Source: Curtobacterium sp. HSID17257 (GTDB lineage: Bacteria > Actinomycetota > Actinomycetes > Actinomycetales > Microbacteriaceae). From it: a DNA stretch of 35,084 nucleotides. The DNA lies in assembly GCF_003989515.1 (NCBI RefSeq), contig NZ_RBLU01000028.1, positions 1-35,084 on the forward strand, written 5' to 3'. The notes beneath the pieces were generated by a model. That model saw only the letters and a list, made by a program, of their open reading frames with translations. It was not told the origin of the DNA and ran no database searches. Each line of letters opens with the position of its first letter. Positions within the stretch are counted from its first letter, which is position 1. Made by a program: the position numbers and the translations under genes. Shown piece by piece: positions 14,156 through 26,528 of the stretch.

Positions 14156-15068
14156 CACCGCGGAGACCGTGCGACGCACGGTCGTCGTCACGGGCGCCAG
14201 CGCCGGTCTCGGCTACCACGCGGCGGAACAGCTCGCGGCCCAGGGCCACCGTGTGGTGCTCGCCACGCGCAACCCCCAGCGCGGAGCAGCTGCCGAACGG
14301 AGCATCCGCACGCACGTCGACGACTCCGACCTCGTGCACCTGCACCTCGACCTCGCCGACCTCGGCAGCGTGCGCGACGCGGCGGCCGAGTTGCAGGGGC
14401 TCGGACCGGTGCACGCGCTCCTCAACAACGCCGGTGTGGTGGGTTCCGCCCGGCCACAGCGCACGGCGCAGGGGTTCGAGCTGCAGGTCGGCACGAACCA
14501 CCTCGGGCACTTCGCCTGGACGGCCCTGGCACTGCCCGCGCTCGACCAGGACACCGGACGCGTGGTCCACCTCGGTTCCATCGCCCACCGCTTCGCCACG
14601 CTCGACCGCAGGGACCCGCTGGCGGTCGGACGCTACGAGGGGCGCCGGCAGTACGCCAGGAGCAAGCTCGCGGTGATGTTGTTCGGCTTCGAGCTCGCGC
14701 AGCGGCTGGGGGACGCCGGTTCGCGGGTGCGCAGCGTCGTCGCGCACCCGGGTCTGGCGCTCGACGCCGGCGCTCCTCCCCGCCCGGACGTCGCGCCGAC
14801 GCGCTCGGAGCCGGCGTGGATGCGCGCGGGCTCGGGTTGGGTGGCACAGGGCAAGGACGCCGGCGCGTGGCCGCTCGTGCACGCGGCGGTGGGCGACGGT
14901 GTCCGCTCGGGGGAGTACTGGGGGCCCGGCGGGCCGCTCCAGTTCGCCGGACGGCCGGCACTCGTGCCCGCTCGTCCGCGTGCGCACGACCGGACCGCAG
15001 CCGCGCGCCTGTGGACGGCGAGCGAGCAGACGACCGGTGTCGCGTTCGCTCTCGACGCACTCGGCTAG
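14145..15068 (+). CDS. Short-chain dehydrogenase/reductase
   Basis: This is a 307-aa classical SDR with a Rossmann fold. The cofactor motif is TGASAGLG (about residues 16-23), and an Arg-rich region after β2 (LATRNPQRG) suggests NADP(H). NNAG is near residue 92. The catalytic YxxxK is YARSK, with a serine about 40 residues earlier in HLGSIAHRF. This layout resembles the retinol-dehydrogenase/WW-oxidoreductase-like SDRs. The substrate is unknown. The ATG lies inside the last codons of uvrB, so translation is likely coupled to uvrB, though a repair role is not implied by its family. Confidence 0.87.
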   Translation: MSADTAETVRRTVVVTGASAGLGYHAAEQLAAQGHRVVLATRNPQRGAAAERSIRTHVDDSDLVHLHLDLADLGSVRDAAAELQGLGPVHALLNNAGVVGSARPQRTAQGFELQVGTNHLGHFAWTALALPALDQDTGRVVHLGSIAHRFATLDRRDPLAVGRYEGRRQYARSKLAVMLFGFELAQRLGDAGSRVRSVVAHPGLALDAGAPPRPDVAPTRSEPAWMRAGSGWVAQGKDAGAWPLVHAAVGDGVRSGEYWGPGGPLQFAGRPALVPARPRAHDRTAAARLWTASEQTTGVAFALDALG

Positions 15069-15103
15069 CCCGCCACGCCCGGACGGATGTCGGTGCTCCT
15101 TCG

Positions 15104-15109
15104 TAGAAT
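15104..15109 (+). promoter_or_regulatory. -10 element (TAGAAT) of uvrA
   Basis: TAGAAT ends 8 nt before ATG 15118, slightly wider than the leaderless pattern of the neighbours but compatible with it. Confidence 0.5.
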
Positions 15110-15117
15110 CGTCTGCG

Positions 15118-18100
15118 ATGACCATCACCTCTGACCGCGGAACCGCGACCCCTGGCCGGAACGCCTTCGGCGAGCCCGCAGACCTCCACATCCCCGGCGG
15201 GACGGCGCCGCACAACACCTCGACGCTCAGCGTCCGTGGTGCTCGCGTCCACAACCTGCGCGACGTCGACCTCGAGATCCCGCGCGACTCGCTCGTCGTC
15301 TTCACCGGGCTGTCCGGGTCGGGCAAGTCCTCGCTCGCGTTCGACACGATCTTCGCCGAGGGCCAGCGCCGCTACGTGGAGTCGCTCTCGGCCTACGCCC
15401 GCCAGTTCCTCGGGCAGGTGGACCGGCCCGACGTCGACTTCATCGAGGGGCTCTCCCCGGCCGTCTCGATCGACCAGAAGTCGACGAACCGGAACCCGCG
15501 CTCGACCGTCGGCACCATCACCGAGGTCTACGACTACATGCGTCTGCTGTGGGCGCGCATCGGTGTCCCGCACTGCCCCGTCTGCGGCGAGGTGATCAGC
15601 AAGCAGAGCGTGCAGCAGATCGCCGACCAGCTCATGGAGTTCGAGAACGGCACCCGCTTCCAGGTCCTCGCGCCGGTCATCTCGAAGAAGAAGGGCGAGT
15701 TCGTCGACCTCTTCCAGGAGCTCGCTGCCTCCGGCTACGCCCGTGCCATCGTCGACGGTGAGCGGATCCAGCTGAGCGACCCGCCGAAGCTGAAGAAGCA
15801 GGTCAAGCACGACATCTCGGTGATCGTCGACCGCCTCGTCGCGAGCGACGACATCCTCGGCCGCCTCACCGACTCGCTCGAGACCGCCCTGCGGCTGACG
15901 GGCGGCACCGTGGCGATCGACCTCGTCGACCACGAGGGGCCCGGCGCGGTCCGGACCTACTCCGAGAACCTGTCCTGCCCGAACAACCACCCGCTCGCGC
16001 TGACGGAGATCGAGCCGCGGACCTTCTCGTTCAACGCACCCTTCGGCGCGTGCCCGGAGTGCTCGGGCCTCGGGACCCGCATGTCGGTCGACCCCGACCT
16101 GGTGCTCGGCGACCCCGAGGCCTCGCTGCGCGACGGTGTCCTGCTCCCCTGGACGGGCACGAGCGGGCTGTACTCGTACTTCGAGAAGCTCCTCGCGGGC
16201 CTCGGCAAGGACCTCGGGTTCACCCTCGACACCCCGTGGAGCCAGCTCGACCCCTCGGTGCAGGCTGCGATCCTGACCGGCAAGGACTTCCAGGTCTCCG
16301 TGTCGTGGAAGAACCGCTTCGGCCGTGAGATGCGCTACACGAGCGGGTTCGAGGGCGTCATGCCCTACATCGAGCGCAAGTTCGCCGAGGCCGAGTCGGA
16401 CTCGCAGCGGCAGCGCTTCCAGGGCTACCTGCGCGAGGTGCCCTGCCCGGTCTGCGACGGCACGCGCCTCAAGCCCGAGGTCCTCGCGGTGACGGTCGAC
16501 GGCCGCAGCATCGCCGACGTGACCGACATGTCGCTCGACCAGGCCTACGGCTTCATGGAAGAGCTGACGCTCACCGAGCGCGAGGCGCACATCGCCGCCG
16601 CGGTGCTCCGCGAGATCCGGGCGCGCCTCGAGTTCCTGCTCGAGGTCGGCCTCAACTACCTGACCCTGGCGCGCGGCGCCGGCGGCCTCTCCGGCGGGGA
16701 GGCCCAGCGCATCCGGCTCGCCACGCAGATCGGCTCGGGTCTCACCGGCGTGCTCTACGTGCTCGACGAGCCGAGCATCGGTCTGCACCAGCGCGACAAC
16801 CGTCGACTCATCGACACGCTCGTCAAGCTGAAGGACCTCGGCAACACGCTCATCGTCGTCGAGCACGACGAGGACACCATCCGCACGGCCGACTGGGTCG
16901 TCGACATCGGACCCGGCGCGGGCGTGAACGGCGGCAAGGTCGTGCACTCCGGTTCGTACGAGGGCATCATCGAGAACCGCGAGTCGGTGACGGGGGACTA
17001 CCTCGCCGGTCGGCGTGCGATCGAGGTGCCGGCAGAGCGACGGAAGATCAACCCGAAGCGCGTCATCAGCGTGCAGGGTGCGCGGGCGAACAACCTCAAG
17101 CAGGTCGACGTCGACTTCCCGCTCGGGGTCTTCACCGCGGTCACCGGCGTCAGCGGTTCCGGCAAGTCGACCCTGGTGAACGACATCCTGTACAAGGTGC
17201 TCGCGAACCAGCTCAACGGCGCACGGCACATCGCCGGCAAGCACACCCGCGTCAAGGGCCTCGACCAGCTCGACAAGGTCGTGCACGTCGATCAGGCGCC
17301 GATCGGCCGTACGCCGCGGTCGAACCCGGCGACCTACACGGGTGTGTTCGACCGCATCCGGCAGCTCTTCGCCGAGACGCCCGAGGCGAAGGCGCGCGGC
17401 TACCAGCCCGGCCGGTTCAGCTTCAACGTCAAGGGCGGCCGCTGCGAGAACTGCTCCGGCGACGGCACGATCAAGATCGAGATGAACTTCCTGCCCGACG
17501 TCTACGTCGCGTGCGAGGTCTGCGGCGGTGCGCGGTACAACCGCGAGACCCTGCAGGTGCACTACAAGGGCAAGGACATCTCCGAGGTCCTCGACATGCC
17601 GATCAGTGAGGCGGCCGAGTTCTTCGAGCCGATCTCCGCGATCCACCGCTACATGGCGACGCTCGTCGACGTTGGCCTCGGCTACGTGCGCCTCGGCCAG
17701 AGCGCCACGACGCTCTCCGGCGGCGAGGCACAGCGCGTCAAGCTGGCGACGGAGCTCCAGCGCCGCTCGAACGGCCGGACGGTCTACGTGCTCGACGAGC
17801 CGACGACCGGTCTGCACTTCGAGGACGTCCGGAAGCTGCTGCTCGTGCTGCAGAGCCTGGTCGACAAGGGCAACACCGTCATCACGATCGAGCACAACCT
17901 CGACGTGATCAAGTCGGCCGACTGGCTCGTGGACATGGGTCCGGAGGGCGGCGCCGGCGGCGGCACGGTCCTGGCCGTCGGAACGCCCGAGCACGTGGCC
18001 GACGTCCCCGAGAGCCACACCGGTGTGTTCCTGCGCGAGATCTTCGACGCGCAGGACGCCCGCGTGGGCAAGGCACAGGCGGTCGGTGCCCGGCAGGCGA

Positions 18101-18156
18101 CCCAGAAGCAGCAGGGCACGAAGCAGCAGGGCAAGCAGAAGGCGGGTGCTCGGTAG
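15118..18156 (+). CDS. uvrA: Excinuclease ABC subunit A
   Basis: This is the 1012-aa damage sensor of nucleotide excision repair, a tandem ABC ATPase. The first Walker A is GLSGSGKSS and the second GVSGSGKST. Two signature motifs LSGGEAQR are each followed by a Walker B ending LDEPS or LDEPT. Zinc-binding CxxC pairs are seen in CPVCGE, CPECSG, CPVCDG, CENCSG and CEVCGG. It is longer than the usual 940-970 aa because of an N-terminal extension of about 35 residues and a low-complexity Gln/Lys/Ala tail (near residues 985-1012, with [13 protein letters not shown]). The stop TAG is followed directly by the uvrC GTG, so the two genes are very likely co-transcribed. Confidence 0.97.
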   Translation: MTITSDRGTATPGRNAFGEPADLHIPGGTAPHNTSTLSVRGARVHNLRDVDLEIPRDSLVVFTGLSGSGKSSLAFDTIFAEGQRRYVESLSAYARQFLGQVDRPDVDFIEGLSPAVSIDQKSTNRNPRSTVGTITEVYDYMRLLWARIGVPHCPVCGEVISKQSVQQIADQLMEFENGTRFQVLAPVISKKKGEFVDLFQELAASGYARAIVDGERIQLSDPPKLKKQVKHDISVIVDRLVASDDILGRLTDSLETALRLTGGTVAIDLVDHEGPGAVRTYSENLSCPNNHPLALTEIEPRTFSFNAPFGACPECSGLGTRMSVDPDLVLGDPEASLRDGVLLPWTGTSGLYSYFEKLLAGLGKDLGFTLDTPWSQLDPSVQAAILTGKDFQVSVSWKNRFGREMRYTSGFEGVMPYIERKFAEAESDSQRQRFQGYLREVPCPVCDGTRLKPEVLAVTVDGRSIADVTDMSLDQAYGFMEELTLTEREAHIAAAVLREIRARLEFLLEVGLNYLTLARGAGGLSGGEAQRIRLATQIGSGLTGVLYVLDEPSIGLHQRDNRRLIDTLVKLKDLGNTLIVVEHDEDTIRTADWVVDIGPGAGVNGGKVVHSGSYEGIIENRESVTGDYLAGRRAIEVPAERRKINPKRVISVQGARANNLKQVDVDFPLGVFTAVTGVSGSGKSTLVNDILYKVLANQLNGARHIAGKHTRVKGLDQLDKVVHVDQAPIGRTPRSNPATYTGVFDRIRQLFAETPEAKARGYQPGRFSFNVKGGRCENCSGDGTIKIEMNFLPDVYVACEVCGGARYNRETLQVHYKGKDISEVLDMPISEAAEFFEPISAIHRYMATLVDVGLGYVRLGQSATTLSGGEAQRVKLATELQRRSNGRTVYVLDEPTTGLHFEDVRKLLLVLQSLVDKGNTVITIEHNLDVIKSADWLVDMGPEGGAGGGTVLAVGTPEHVADVPESHTGVFLREIFDAQDARVGKAQAVGARQATQKQQGTKQQGKQKAGAR

Positions 18157-20277
18157 GTGGCGGACACCGTCTCCTGGCGGCCGAAGGCGGGGGAGATCCC
18201 GACCGACCCAGGCGTCTACCGGTGGCGTGACGAGGCCGGACGGGTGCTCTACGTCGGCAAGGCGAAGAACCTCCGTGCCCGACTGAGCAACTACTTCGCC
18301 CCGCTGCCGACCCTGCACGAGCGCACCCGGCGCATGGTGCTCACCGCACGCAGCGTCGAGTGGACCACGGTCGGCTCCGAGATCGAGGCGCTGCAGCTCG
18401 AGTACACCTGGATTAAGGAGTTCGACCCGCCCTTCAACGTCAAGTTCCGGGACGACAAGTCGTACCCGTACATGGCGATCACCCTGGGCGAGGAGTCGCC
18501 GCGGGTGATGGTGACGCGGAACCGCAAGATCAAGGGCGCGAAGTACTTCGGGCCCTACCCGAAGATCTGGGCGGTGCACGACACCATCGACCTGATGATC
18601 AAGGTGTTCCCGATCCGCACCTGCTCGGACTCGTCGTACAAGAAGGCGATGCAGACCGGGAAGCCGTGCTTCCCGGGACAGATCGGCAAGTGCGGCGGTC
18701 CGTGCTCGCAGAAGGTCACGATCGCGGAGCACCGGGCGATCGTCGAGGAGTTCGTCCGCTTCATGGGCAGCTACGACCGCAAGGTGATCACGACCCTGCG
18801 GCAGCGCATGGGAGCGGCGGCCGACGCGATGGACTACGAGCAGGCCGCGAAGTACCGCGACCAGGTCGGTGCGCTCGAGGCGGTGCTCGAGAAGTCGGCC
18901 GTCGTCCTCCGCGACTCGGTGGACCTGGACCTCTTCGGCGTCGCCGAGGACGAGCTCGCGGCCGCCGTGCAGCTGTTCTCGGTCCGCGGTGGGCGCATCC
19001 GCGGTGTCCGGGGCTGGGTGGTCGACAAGGAGCTCGACATCAGCACGGGTGACCTCGTCGAGCAGATCGTGCAGGGTCAGTACGCCACGAGCGACGACGT
19101 CCCGCGCGAGGTCGTCGTGCCCGAGCTGCCCGAGGACGCCGAGGCGCTGCAGCAGTGGCTCAGCGAACGGCGCGGCGGACGAGGGACGAAGCTCAGCACG
19201 GCGCAGCGGGGAGACCGGGCGGGGCTCGCGCGCACGGCCGCCCAGAACGCCGCGCAGGCGCTGATGCTCTACAAGACCAAGCGCAGCGCCGACTACACGA
19301 CCCGGTCGGCCGCCCTCGCCGACATCCAGGACGCCCTCGGCATGACCGAGGCCCCGTTGCGCATGGAGTGCTACGACATCTCGCACCTGCAGGGCACGAA
19401 CGTCGTGGCCTCGATGGTCGTGTTCGAGGACGGACTGCCGCGGAAGGACCAGTACCGGCGGTACACGATCGCCGAGACGACCGACGACACCGACAGCATG
19501 TACCAGGTGCTGTCGCGTCGTCTGGCGCGTCTGGACGAGGACGCCTCGGTGCCGGACGTCCCCGACGCCACGAGCGAGGACGTCGTCGAAGGAACCAAGC
19601 CCACGAAGCGCTTCGCGTACCGCCCGCAGCTGCTCATCGTCGACGGTGGTCAGCCGCAGGTGCAGGCGGCGAAGCGGGCGATGGACGAGGCCGGGGTGCA
19701 CGACATCGCCCTGGTCGGCATCGCGAAGCGCCTCGAGGAGCTCTGGCTGCCCGACGACGACTTCCCGGTGATCATGCCGCGCAACTCCGAGGCGCTGTTC
19801 CTGATCCAGCGGATCCGCGACGAGGCGCACCGGTTCGCGATCACGCACCAGCGGACCCGACGGAAGCGCGACGTCCGGTCGCAGCTGTCGGAGATCCCGG
19901 GGCTCGGCCCGACCCGCGTGAACGCCCTGCTCAAGCACTTCGGGTCCGTGGCACGCCTGCGCGAGGCGACGGCGGAGCAGATCGCCGAGGTGAACGGGGT
20001 CGGGCCGGCCACGGCGGCAGCGGTCGTCACGAAGCTGGCGCAGACCCCCCGCAGCGCACCGGAAGCGAGCGCACCGGAATCCAGTGCGCCGGAATCCAGT
20101 GCGCCGGAAGCGAGCACACCGGAAGCCAGCGCGCCCGACGTGAGTGCCACCGGCGCGACCGATGCGGGCGTGGCGGCGGACGTGGCGGGGCCGGACCGTG
20201 CCTCCCGTCCGGCGGTCCCGACGGGTCCCGTCCGTGTCCCCGCCGTCTCCCACGACGGTCCGTCCCGCCCACGGTGA
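18157..20277 (+). CDS. uvrC: Excinuclease ABC subunit C
   Basis: This 706-aa dual-incision nuclease cuts on both sides of the lesion with UvrB. The N-terminal GIY-YIG domain has PGVYRW and [15 protein letters not shown] motif (about residues 203-240, [14 protein letters not shown]) binds UvrB. The C-terminal RNase H-like nuclease has [18 protein letters not shown] and [14 protein letters not shown]. Two helix-hairpin-helix motifs follow ([13 protein letters not shown] and [13 protein letters not shown]). The conserved protein ends near residue 630. After that there is an unusual tail of about 75 residues: SAPEA/S pentapeptide repeats, then a segment encoded by an interspersed-palindrome half-site. 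The GTG start directly abuts the uvrA stop. Confidence 0.96.
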   Translation: MADTVSWRPKAGEIPTDPGVYRWRDEAGRVLYVGKAKNLRARLSNYFAPLPTLHERTRRMVLTARSVEWTTVGSEIEALQLEYTWIKEFDPPFNVKFRDDKSYPYMAITLGEESPRVMVTRNRKIKGAKYFGPYPKIWAVHDTIDLMIKVFPIRTCSDSSYKKAMQTGKPCFPGQIGKCGGPCSQKVTIAEHRAIVEEFVRFMGSYDRKVITTLRQRMGAAADAMDYEQAAKYRDQVGALEAVLEKSAVVLRDSVDLDLFGVAEDELAAAVQLFSVRGGRIRGVRGWVVDKELDISTGDLVEQIVQGQYATSDDVPREVVVPELPEDAEALQQWLSERRGGRGTKLSTAQRGDRAGLARTAAQNAAQALMLYKTKRSADYTTRSAALADIQDALGMTEAPLRMECYDISHLQGTNVVASMVVFEDGLPRKDQYRRYTIAETTDDTDSMYQVLSRRLARLDEDASVPDVPDATSEDVVEGTKPTKRFAYRPQLLIVDGGQPQVQAAKRAMDEAGVHDIALVGIAKRLEELWLPDDDFPVIMPRNSEALFLIQRIRDEAHRFAITHQRTRRKRDVRSQLSEIPGLGPTRVNALLKHFGSVARLREATAEQIAEVNGVGPATAAAVVTKLAQTPRSAPEASAPESSAPESSAPEASTPEASAPDVSATGATDAGVAADVAGPDRASRPAVPTGPVRVPAVSHDGPSRPR
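20053..20142 (+). repeat. 15-bp tandem repeats coding SAPEA/S in the UvrC tail
   Basis: Six in-frame 15-bp units start at 20053, 20068, 20083, 20098, 20113 and 20128. They are close to AGYGCRCCGGAAKCS and encode [25 protein letters not shown] and SAPDV. Units differ mainly at synonymous or Ala/Ser positions, consistent with slippage followed by drift. Confidence 0.85.
20196..20211. repeat. Half-copy of the interspersed palindrome inside uvrC
   Basis: CCGTGCCTCCCGTCCG matches the right arm of the palindrome at 7777 plus its right flank exactly. It is read in frame as part of DRASRP near the UvrC C-terminus. The left arm is missing. Confidence 0.6.
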
Positions 20278-20303
20278 CCCGCGCCGCCCCTGACGGGGGA
20301 CGG

Positions 20304-20309
20304 TAGCCT
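20304..20309 (+). promoter_or_regulatory. -10 element (TAGCCT) of rapZ with a hairpin-bearing leader
   Basis: TAGCCT predicts a start near 20316 and a leader of about 70 nt. The leader contains CCCGGGCC (20343-20350) and GGCCCGGG (20353-20360), a tight hairpin ending 10 nt before the GGAG ribosome binding site at 20371. It could mask the site or serve as a uvrC terminator. Confidence 0.5.
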
Positions 20310-20385
20310 GGACACGCAGCCGAGACCCGAAGCCGAGACCTCCCCGGGCCGTGGCCCGGGCCCCCACGACGGAGCCCTCCCACAC

Positions 20386-21297
20386 ATGAGCGACACGAGC
20401 GCCGACCGACCAGCCCCGACGTCCGCGTCGCAGCAGCACGACATCCTCATCGTCACCGGCATGTCCGGAGCCGGCCGCTCGACGGTCGGCAAGGCCCTCG
20501 AGGACCTCGGCTGGTACGTGGTCGACAACCTCCCGACGCAGATGCTCGGTCCGCTGACGGAGCTCGCCGACCGGGCGGGGGAGAAGATCCCGAAGATCGC
20601 GACCGTCGTCGACGTCCGCGGCGGGCGGTTCTTCACCGACCCGGAACAGGCGGTCGAGCAGGTCCGGGCGGGCACGTCCGCCCGGGTCCGGGTGCTCTTC
20701 CTCGAGGCGACCGACGCCGTGCTCGTGCGCCGCTTCGAGCAGGTCCGGCGTCCGCACCCGCTGCAGGGCGACGGGACGCTGCTCGACGGCATCGGGCTCG
20801 AACGGTCGCGCCTGTCCGGGCTGCGCGAGGCGTCCGACGTCGTCATCGACACGTCGGACCTCAACATCCACCAGCTCGCGAACGCCGTCACCGACCGGTT
20901 CGCCGACGACCACTTCGTCGGGGTGCAGGTCACGCTGATGAGCTTCGGGTTCAAGTACGGGCTGCCCGCCGACGCCGACATGGTGGCCGACGTCCGGTTC
21001 ATCCCGAACCCCTACTGGGTGCCGGAACTGCGCCCGCACACCGGCCTCGACGCCCCCGTCTCGGAGTACGTGCTGTCGCAGCCGGGTGCCCGCTCGTTCC
21101 TCGAGCGCTACGCCGCCGTGCTCGAGCCCGTGCTGGCGGGATACCAGCGCGAGAACAAAAGACACGCTACGATCGCCATCGGCTGTACCGGCGGCAAGCA
21201 CCGCTCGGTCGCCGTCGTCGCCGAGTTGGCGAACCTCCTCCGCGGGATGTCCGACGTCGCCGTGCGTGTGAAGAACCGAGATCTCGGCCGGGAGTGA
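20386..21297 (+). CDS. rapZ: RapZ-family nucleotide-binding protein (RNase adapter homologue)
   Basis: This is a 303-aa protein of the RapZ (UPF0042/YvcJ) family. In E. coli RapZ guides RNase E to the sRNA GlmZ; in actinobacteria the role is less clear. The N-terminal P-loop is GMSGAGRST (about residues 25-33) with Arg in place of the Walker lysine, as I recall for other actinobacterial members. [14 protein letters not shown] follows. The C-terminal domain has the conserved FGFKYGLP and [17 protein letters not shown]. The ATG has GGAG 11 nt upstream. In many actinobacteria a YvcK/CuvA gene separates rapZ from whiA. Here only 75 nt do. Confidence 0.93.
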   Translation: MSDTSADRPAPTSASQQHDILIVTGMSGAGRSTVGKALEDLGWYVVDNLPTQMLGPLTELADRAGEKIPKIATVVDVRGGRFFTDPEQAVEQVRAGTSARVRVLFLEATDAVLVRRFEQVRRPHPLQGDGTLLDGIGLERSRLSGLREASDVVIDTSDLNIHQLANAVTDRFADDHFVGVQVTLMSFGFKYGLPADADMVADVRFIPNPYWVPELRPHTGLDAPVSEYVLSQPGARSFLERYAAVLEPVLAGYQRENKRHATIAIGCTGGKHRSVAVVAELANLLRGMSDVAVRVKNRDLGRE

Positions 21298-21372
21298 CCG
21301 TTCCTCCGGCCGCTCCACACCACGTGCGCCGGACCCGCGGACCCCACCAGAGAAAACGTTAGGAATGATGCT

Positions 21373-22353
21373 GTGCCGTTGACTGCCGAGGTCAAGGACG
21401 AACTGGCCAGGGTCGCCGTGAACCGCAACACGGTCCGCGCCGCCGAACTCGCGACCATCCTGCGGTTCGCGGGCGGCCTGCACGTCATCTCGGGCAGGAT
21501 CGCGGTCGAGGTCGAGCTCGACACCCGGATCATCGTGCACCGCGTGCGCAAGGACCTGGCGGAGCTGTACGGCGTGCGGAGCGAGGCGTCGGTGGGGTCG
21601 TCCGCCTCCTCCCGCCGCGGCACCCGCTACCTGGTCCGCGTGCTCGAGGCGGGGGAGACGCTCGCCCGCCAGACCGGGCTCATGGACGCCCGGCGTCGCC
21701 CGGTGCGCGGCCTGCCCAACCGTCTGACGACCGGCAACCGCGAGGACCTCGCCGCCATCTGGCGCGGTGCGTTCCTCGCCTCCGGCACGCTGACCGACCC
21801 GGGTCGTGCCGCAGCGCTCGAGGTCACCTGCCCGGGCAACGAGGCCGCGATGGCCCTGGTCGGCGCCGCGTCGCGCCTCGGCATCGCCGCGAAGGGCCGT
21901 GAGGTCCGCGGCGTCCACCGCGTGGTCATCCGCGACGGCGAGGCGATCGGGCAGATGCTCACCGTCATGGGCGCCGCCCGCACGACCGCCGAGTGGGAGG
22001 AGATGCGCCAGCGCCGCGAGGTCCGTGCGACCGCCAACCGTCTGGTCAACTTCGACGACGCGAACCTCCGCCGCTCGGCGCAGGCCGCCGTCGCCGCGTG
22101 CGCCCGGGTCGAGCGCGCACTCGAGATCCTGGCGGACGAGGTCCCGGACCACCTCAAGTACGCCGGTTCGCTGCGGCTCCAGCACCGTGACGCCTCGCTC
22201 GACGAGCTCGGCCAGCACGCCGAGCCGCCCATGACGAAGGACGCCATCGCCGGACGCATCCGTCGCCTGCTCGCGATGGCCGACAAGAAGGCGTCGGACC
22301 TGGGGATCCCGGGGACCGAGGCCAGCGTGCCGGAGGAGCTCGAGGGGGCGTAG
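21373..22353 (+). CDS. whiA: WhiA, DNA-binding developmental or cell-division regulator
   Basis: This is a 326-aa WhiA. The N-terminal part (about residues 1-215) is related to LAGLIDADG homing endonucleases but is not a nuclease; its motif region is [16 protein letters not shown]. The C-terminal helix-turn-helix is in [20 protein letters not shown], followed by [13 protein letters not shown]. In Streptomyces WhiA acts with WhiB in sporulation septation. In non-sporulating relatives it is kept and linked to division or chromosome segregation. GTG 21373 has AGGA 8 nt upstream. The location beside rapZ is conserved. A palindromic repeat copy 22 nt after the stop probably ends the transcript. 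Confidence 0.95.
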   Translation: MPLTAEVKDELARVAVNRNTVRAAELATILRFAGGLHVISGRIAVEVELDTRIIVHRVRKDLAELYGVRSEASVGSSASSRRGTRYLVRVLEAGETLARQTGLMDARRRPVRGLPNRLTTGNREDLAAIWRGAFLASGTLTDPGRAAALEVTCPGNEAAMALVGAASRLGIAAKGREVRGVHRVVIRDGEAIGQMLTVMGAARTTAEWEEMRQRREVRATANRLVNFDDANLRRSAQAAVAACARVERALEILADEVPDHLKYAGSLRLQHRDASLDELGQHAEPPMTKDAIAGRIRRLLAMADKKASDLGIPGTEASVPEELEGA

Positions 22354-24832
<2,479 letters not shown>

Positions 24833-24836
<4 letters not shown>

Positions 24837-25612
24837 CCCGCACTCCCTTCATCGCCGGCAATTGGAAGATGAACCTGGACCACCTCCAGGCCATCGCCAC
24901 CGTGCAGAAGCTCGCATGGACGCTGAAGGACGCCCGCCACGACCACGACGACGTCGAGGTCGCGGTGTTCCCGCCCTTCACCGACCTCCGCAGCGTGCAG
25001 ACGCTCATCTCGGCCGACAAGCTCTCGATCGAGTTCGGCGCGCAGGACCTCTCGCAGTACGACTCCGGTGCCTACACCGGCGACGTCTCGGGTGCATTCC
25101 TCGCCGCGCTCGACGCGAAGTACGTCATCGTCGGACACTCCGAGCGTCGCACGATGCACGGGGAGACCGACGAGATCGTGGCCGCGAAGACCGCCGCGGC
25201 CGTCAAGCACGGCCTCGTGCCGGTCGTCTGCGTCGGTGAGACCGGTGAGCAGCGCGAGCAGCGCGGCGCCGGGGTCGTCCCGGTCGAGCAGCTCAGGGTC
25301 GTCCTCGACGCCGTGAAGCCGTCCGAGATCGTCGTCGCCTACGAGCCCGTCTGGGCGATCGGCTCCGGCCAGGCCGCCACGGCGGAACAGGCCCAGGAGG
25401 ACTGCGCCGCCCTGCGTCGCGGGATCGCCGAGGCCTGGGGCGACGACCTCGCCGGGAGCACCCGTGTGCTCTACGGCGGCTCGGTGAAGTCGGGCAACAT
25501 CGCCGGCTTCCTCCGCGAGCCCGACATCGACGGCGCGCTCGTCGGTGGGGCCTCGCTCGACGTGCAGGAGTTCGCGGCCATCGCGCGCTTCCGGCAGCAC
25601 GTCGGACTCTGA
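24833..25612 (+). CDS. tpiA: Triose-phosphate isomerase
   Basis: This 259-aa (βα)8 barrel enzyme interconverts dihydroxyacetone phosphate and glyceraldehyde-3-phosphate. The substrate lysine is in AGNWKMNLD, the electrophilic histidine in IVGHSERR, and the catalytic glutamate in [11 protein letters not shown], the flexible-loop signature. The phosphate-binding end is YGGSVKSGN and [12 protein letters not shown] 24833 overlaps the pgk stop (ATGA); a GTG nine bases earlier is in frame but less likely. A hairpin follows at 25621, so secG is probably driven by its own promoter. Confidence 0.97.
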
Positions 25613-25620
25613 TCCACCCC

Positions 25621-25656
25621 GCTCAGGCCGGTCACGTCCGCGTGTCCGGCCTGAGC
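25621..25656 (+). terminator. Terminator of the gap-pgk-tpiA operon
   Basis: 16-bp arms (left GCTCAGGCCGGTCACG, one mismatch) surround a TCCG loop, 8 nt after the tpiA stop. Confidence 0.75.
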
Positions 25657-25695
25657 CACGCCCTGCCCGGTGTCCTGGCCGCTCCTGCGGCCCGG

Positions 25696-25701
25696 TACAC
25701 T
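25696..25701 (+). promoter_or_regulatory. -10 element (TACACT) of secG
   Basis: TACACT lies 31 nt before the secG start. A ribosome binding site is present here, so this transcript would have a short leader. Confidence 0.5.
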
Positions 25702-25732
25702 TGCAGGGCTGACTTCACACGAAAGGTACGTC

Positions 25733-25984
25733 GTGGCGATACTCTCCGTCGTGCTGCAGGTCCTGCTCGCGATCACGAGCCTCCTGCTCACGCTCCTCAT
25801 CCTCCTGCACAAGGGCCGCGGTGGCGGTCTCTCCGACATGTTCGGCGGCGGCGTGACGAGCAACCTCGGGGCGTCCGGCGTCGCCGAGCGCAACCTCAAC
25901 CGCATCACGGTGATCCTCGGTCTGGTCTGGATCGTGTCCATCATCGTGCTCGGTCTCATCAACAAGTTCACGGCGGGGAGCTGA
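25733..25984 (+). CDS. secG: Preprotein translocase subunit SecG
   Basis: This 83-aa integral membrane protein belongs to the SecYEG channel and stimulates SecA-driven export. It has two membrane helices, at about residues 3-23 (ILSVVLQVLLAITSLLLTLL) and 57-77 (ITVILGLVWIVSIIVLGLI). The cytoplasmic loop between them carries the family pattern HKGRGGGLSDMFGG. GTG 25733 has GAAAGG about 6 nt upstream; in-frame starts further up would add a non-family N-terminus. The position between tpiA and carbon-metabolism genes is conserved in actinobacteria. It is followed by rbpA after 3 nt. Confidence 0.93.
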   Translation: MAILSVVLQVLLAITSLLLTLLILLHKGRGGGLSDMFGGGVTSNLGASGVAERNLNRITVILGLVWIVSIIVLGLINKFTAGS

Positions 25985-25987
25985 TCC

Positions 25988-26347
25988 ATGGCAAGCGGAG
26001 GCAGTGCAATCCGAGGCTCGCGCGTCGGCGCGGGCCCGATGGGGGAGCAGGACCGCGGCGTCCAGGCGGAGCGCGTGGCCGTCTCGTACTGGGACGCACT
26101 CGGCAACGAGGTCGTGCGGTACTTCTCGGCGACCCTGCCGGAGGACGAGATCCCGGAGACGGTCGACTCGCCGTCCACGGGGCTCCCGGCCGGCCGTGAC
26201 AAGGAGAACCCTCCCGTCGTCGCGAAGACCGAGCCCTACAAGACGCACCTCGCGTACGTGAAGGAGCGCCGCACCGAGGAAGAGGCAGCGCGGCTCCTCG
26301 AGGACGCACTGCAGCAGCTCCGGCAGCGCCGCGGTACCGCGAAGTAG
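25988..26347 (+). CDS. rbpA: RNA polymerase-binding protein RbpA
   Basis: This is a 119-aa actinobacteria-specific transcription factor. RbpA binds the housekeeping sigma factor and RNA polymerase and stabilises the open promoter complex. The N-terminal tail (MASGGSAIRGSRVGAGPMGE) and core domain with VSYWDALGNEVVRYFSA are typical. The sigma-interacting C-terminal helix region includes KTHLAYVKERRTEEEAARLL. The usual zinc-type cysteines of some homologues are absent. It starts 3 nt after secG and is probably co-transcribed with it. A strong hairpin terminator follows 12 nt after the stop. Confidence 0.95.
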   Translation: MASGGSAIRGSRVGAGPMGEQDRGVQAERVAVSYWDALGNEVVRYFSATLPEDEIPETVDSPSTGLPAGRDKENPPVVAKTEPYKTHLAYVKERRTEEEAARLLEDALQQLRQRRGTAK

Positions 26348-26358
26348 CGCCAGACGCC

Positions 26359-26395
26359 CGAAGGCCCCCGCACCCATCCGGTGCGGGGGCCTTCG
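26359..26395 (+). terminator. Terminator after rbpA
   Basis: A 16-bp perfect stem (left arm CGAAGGCCCCCGCACC) with a CATCC loop starts 12 nt after the rbpA stop. The following 130 nt, up to the palindrome at 26529, show nothing I can identify. Confidence 0.85.
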
Positions 26396-26528
26396 TCGTG
26401 CCACTGGCTGATCATCGGCGAGCGAGCAGGACATGCCGTGTGTCGTCCGCCGATCGGGCGAGATCTGTCGGCGGGCGCTGCCGACCGTGACAGTTCTGGC
26501 CCGCTTGGCGAACGCCGACCGGACCACA

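Noticed and set aside
12000-15117. LexA/SOS boxes upstream of uvrB or uvrA
   Set aside because: I looked for TCGAAC-N4-GTTCGA-type sites near both starts and saw none, so SOS control is not supported by sequence here.
20053-20142. Possible CRISPR-like array
   Set aside because: The units are contiguous 15-bp coding repeats with no spacers.
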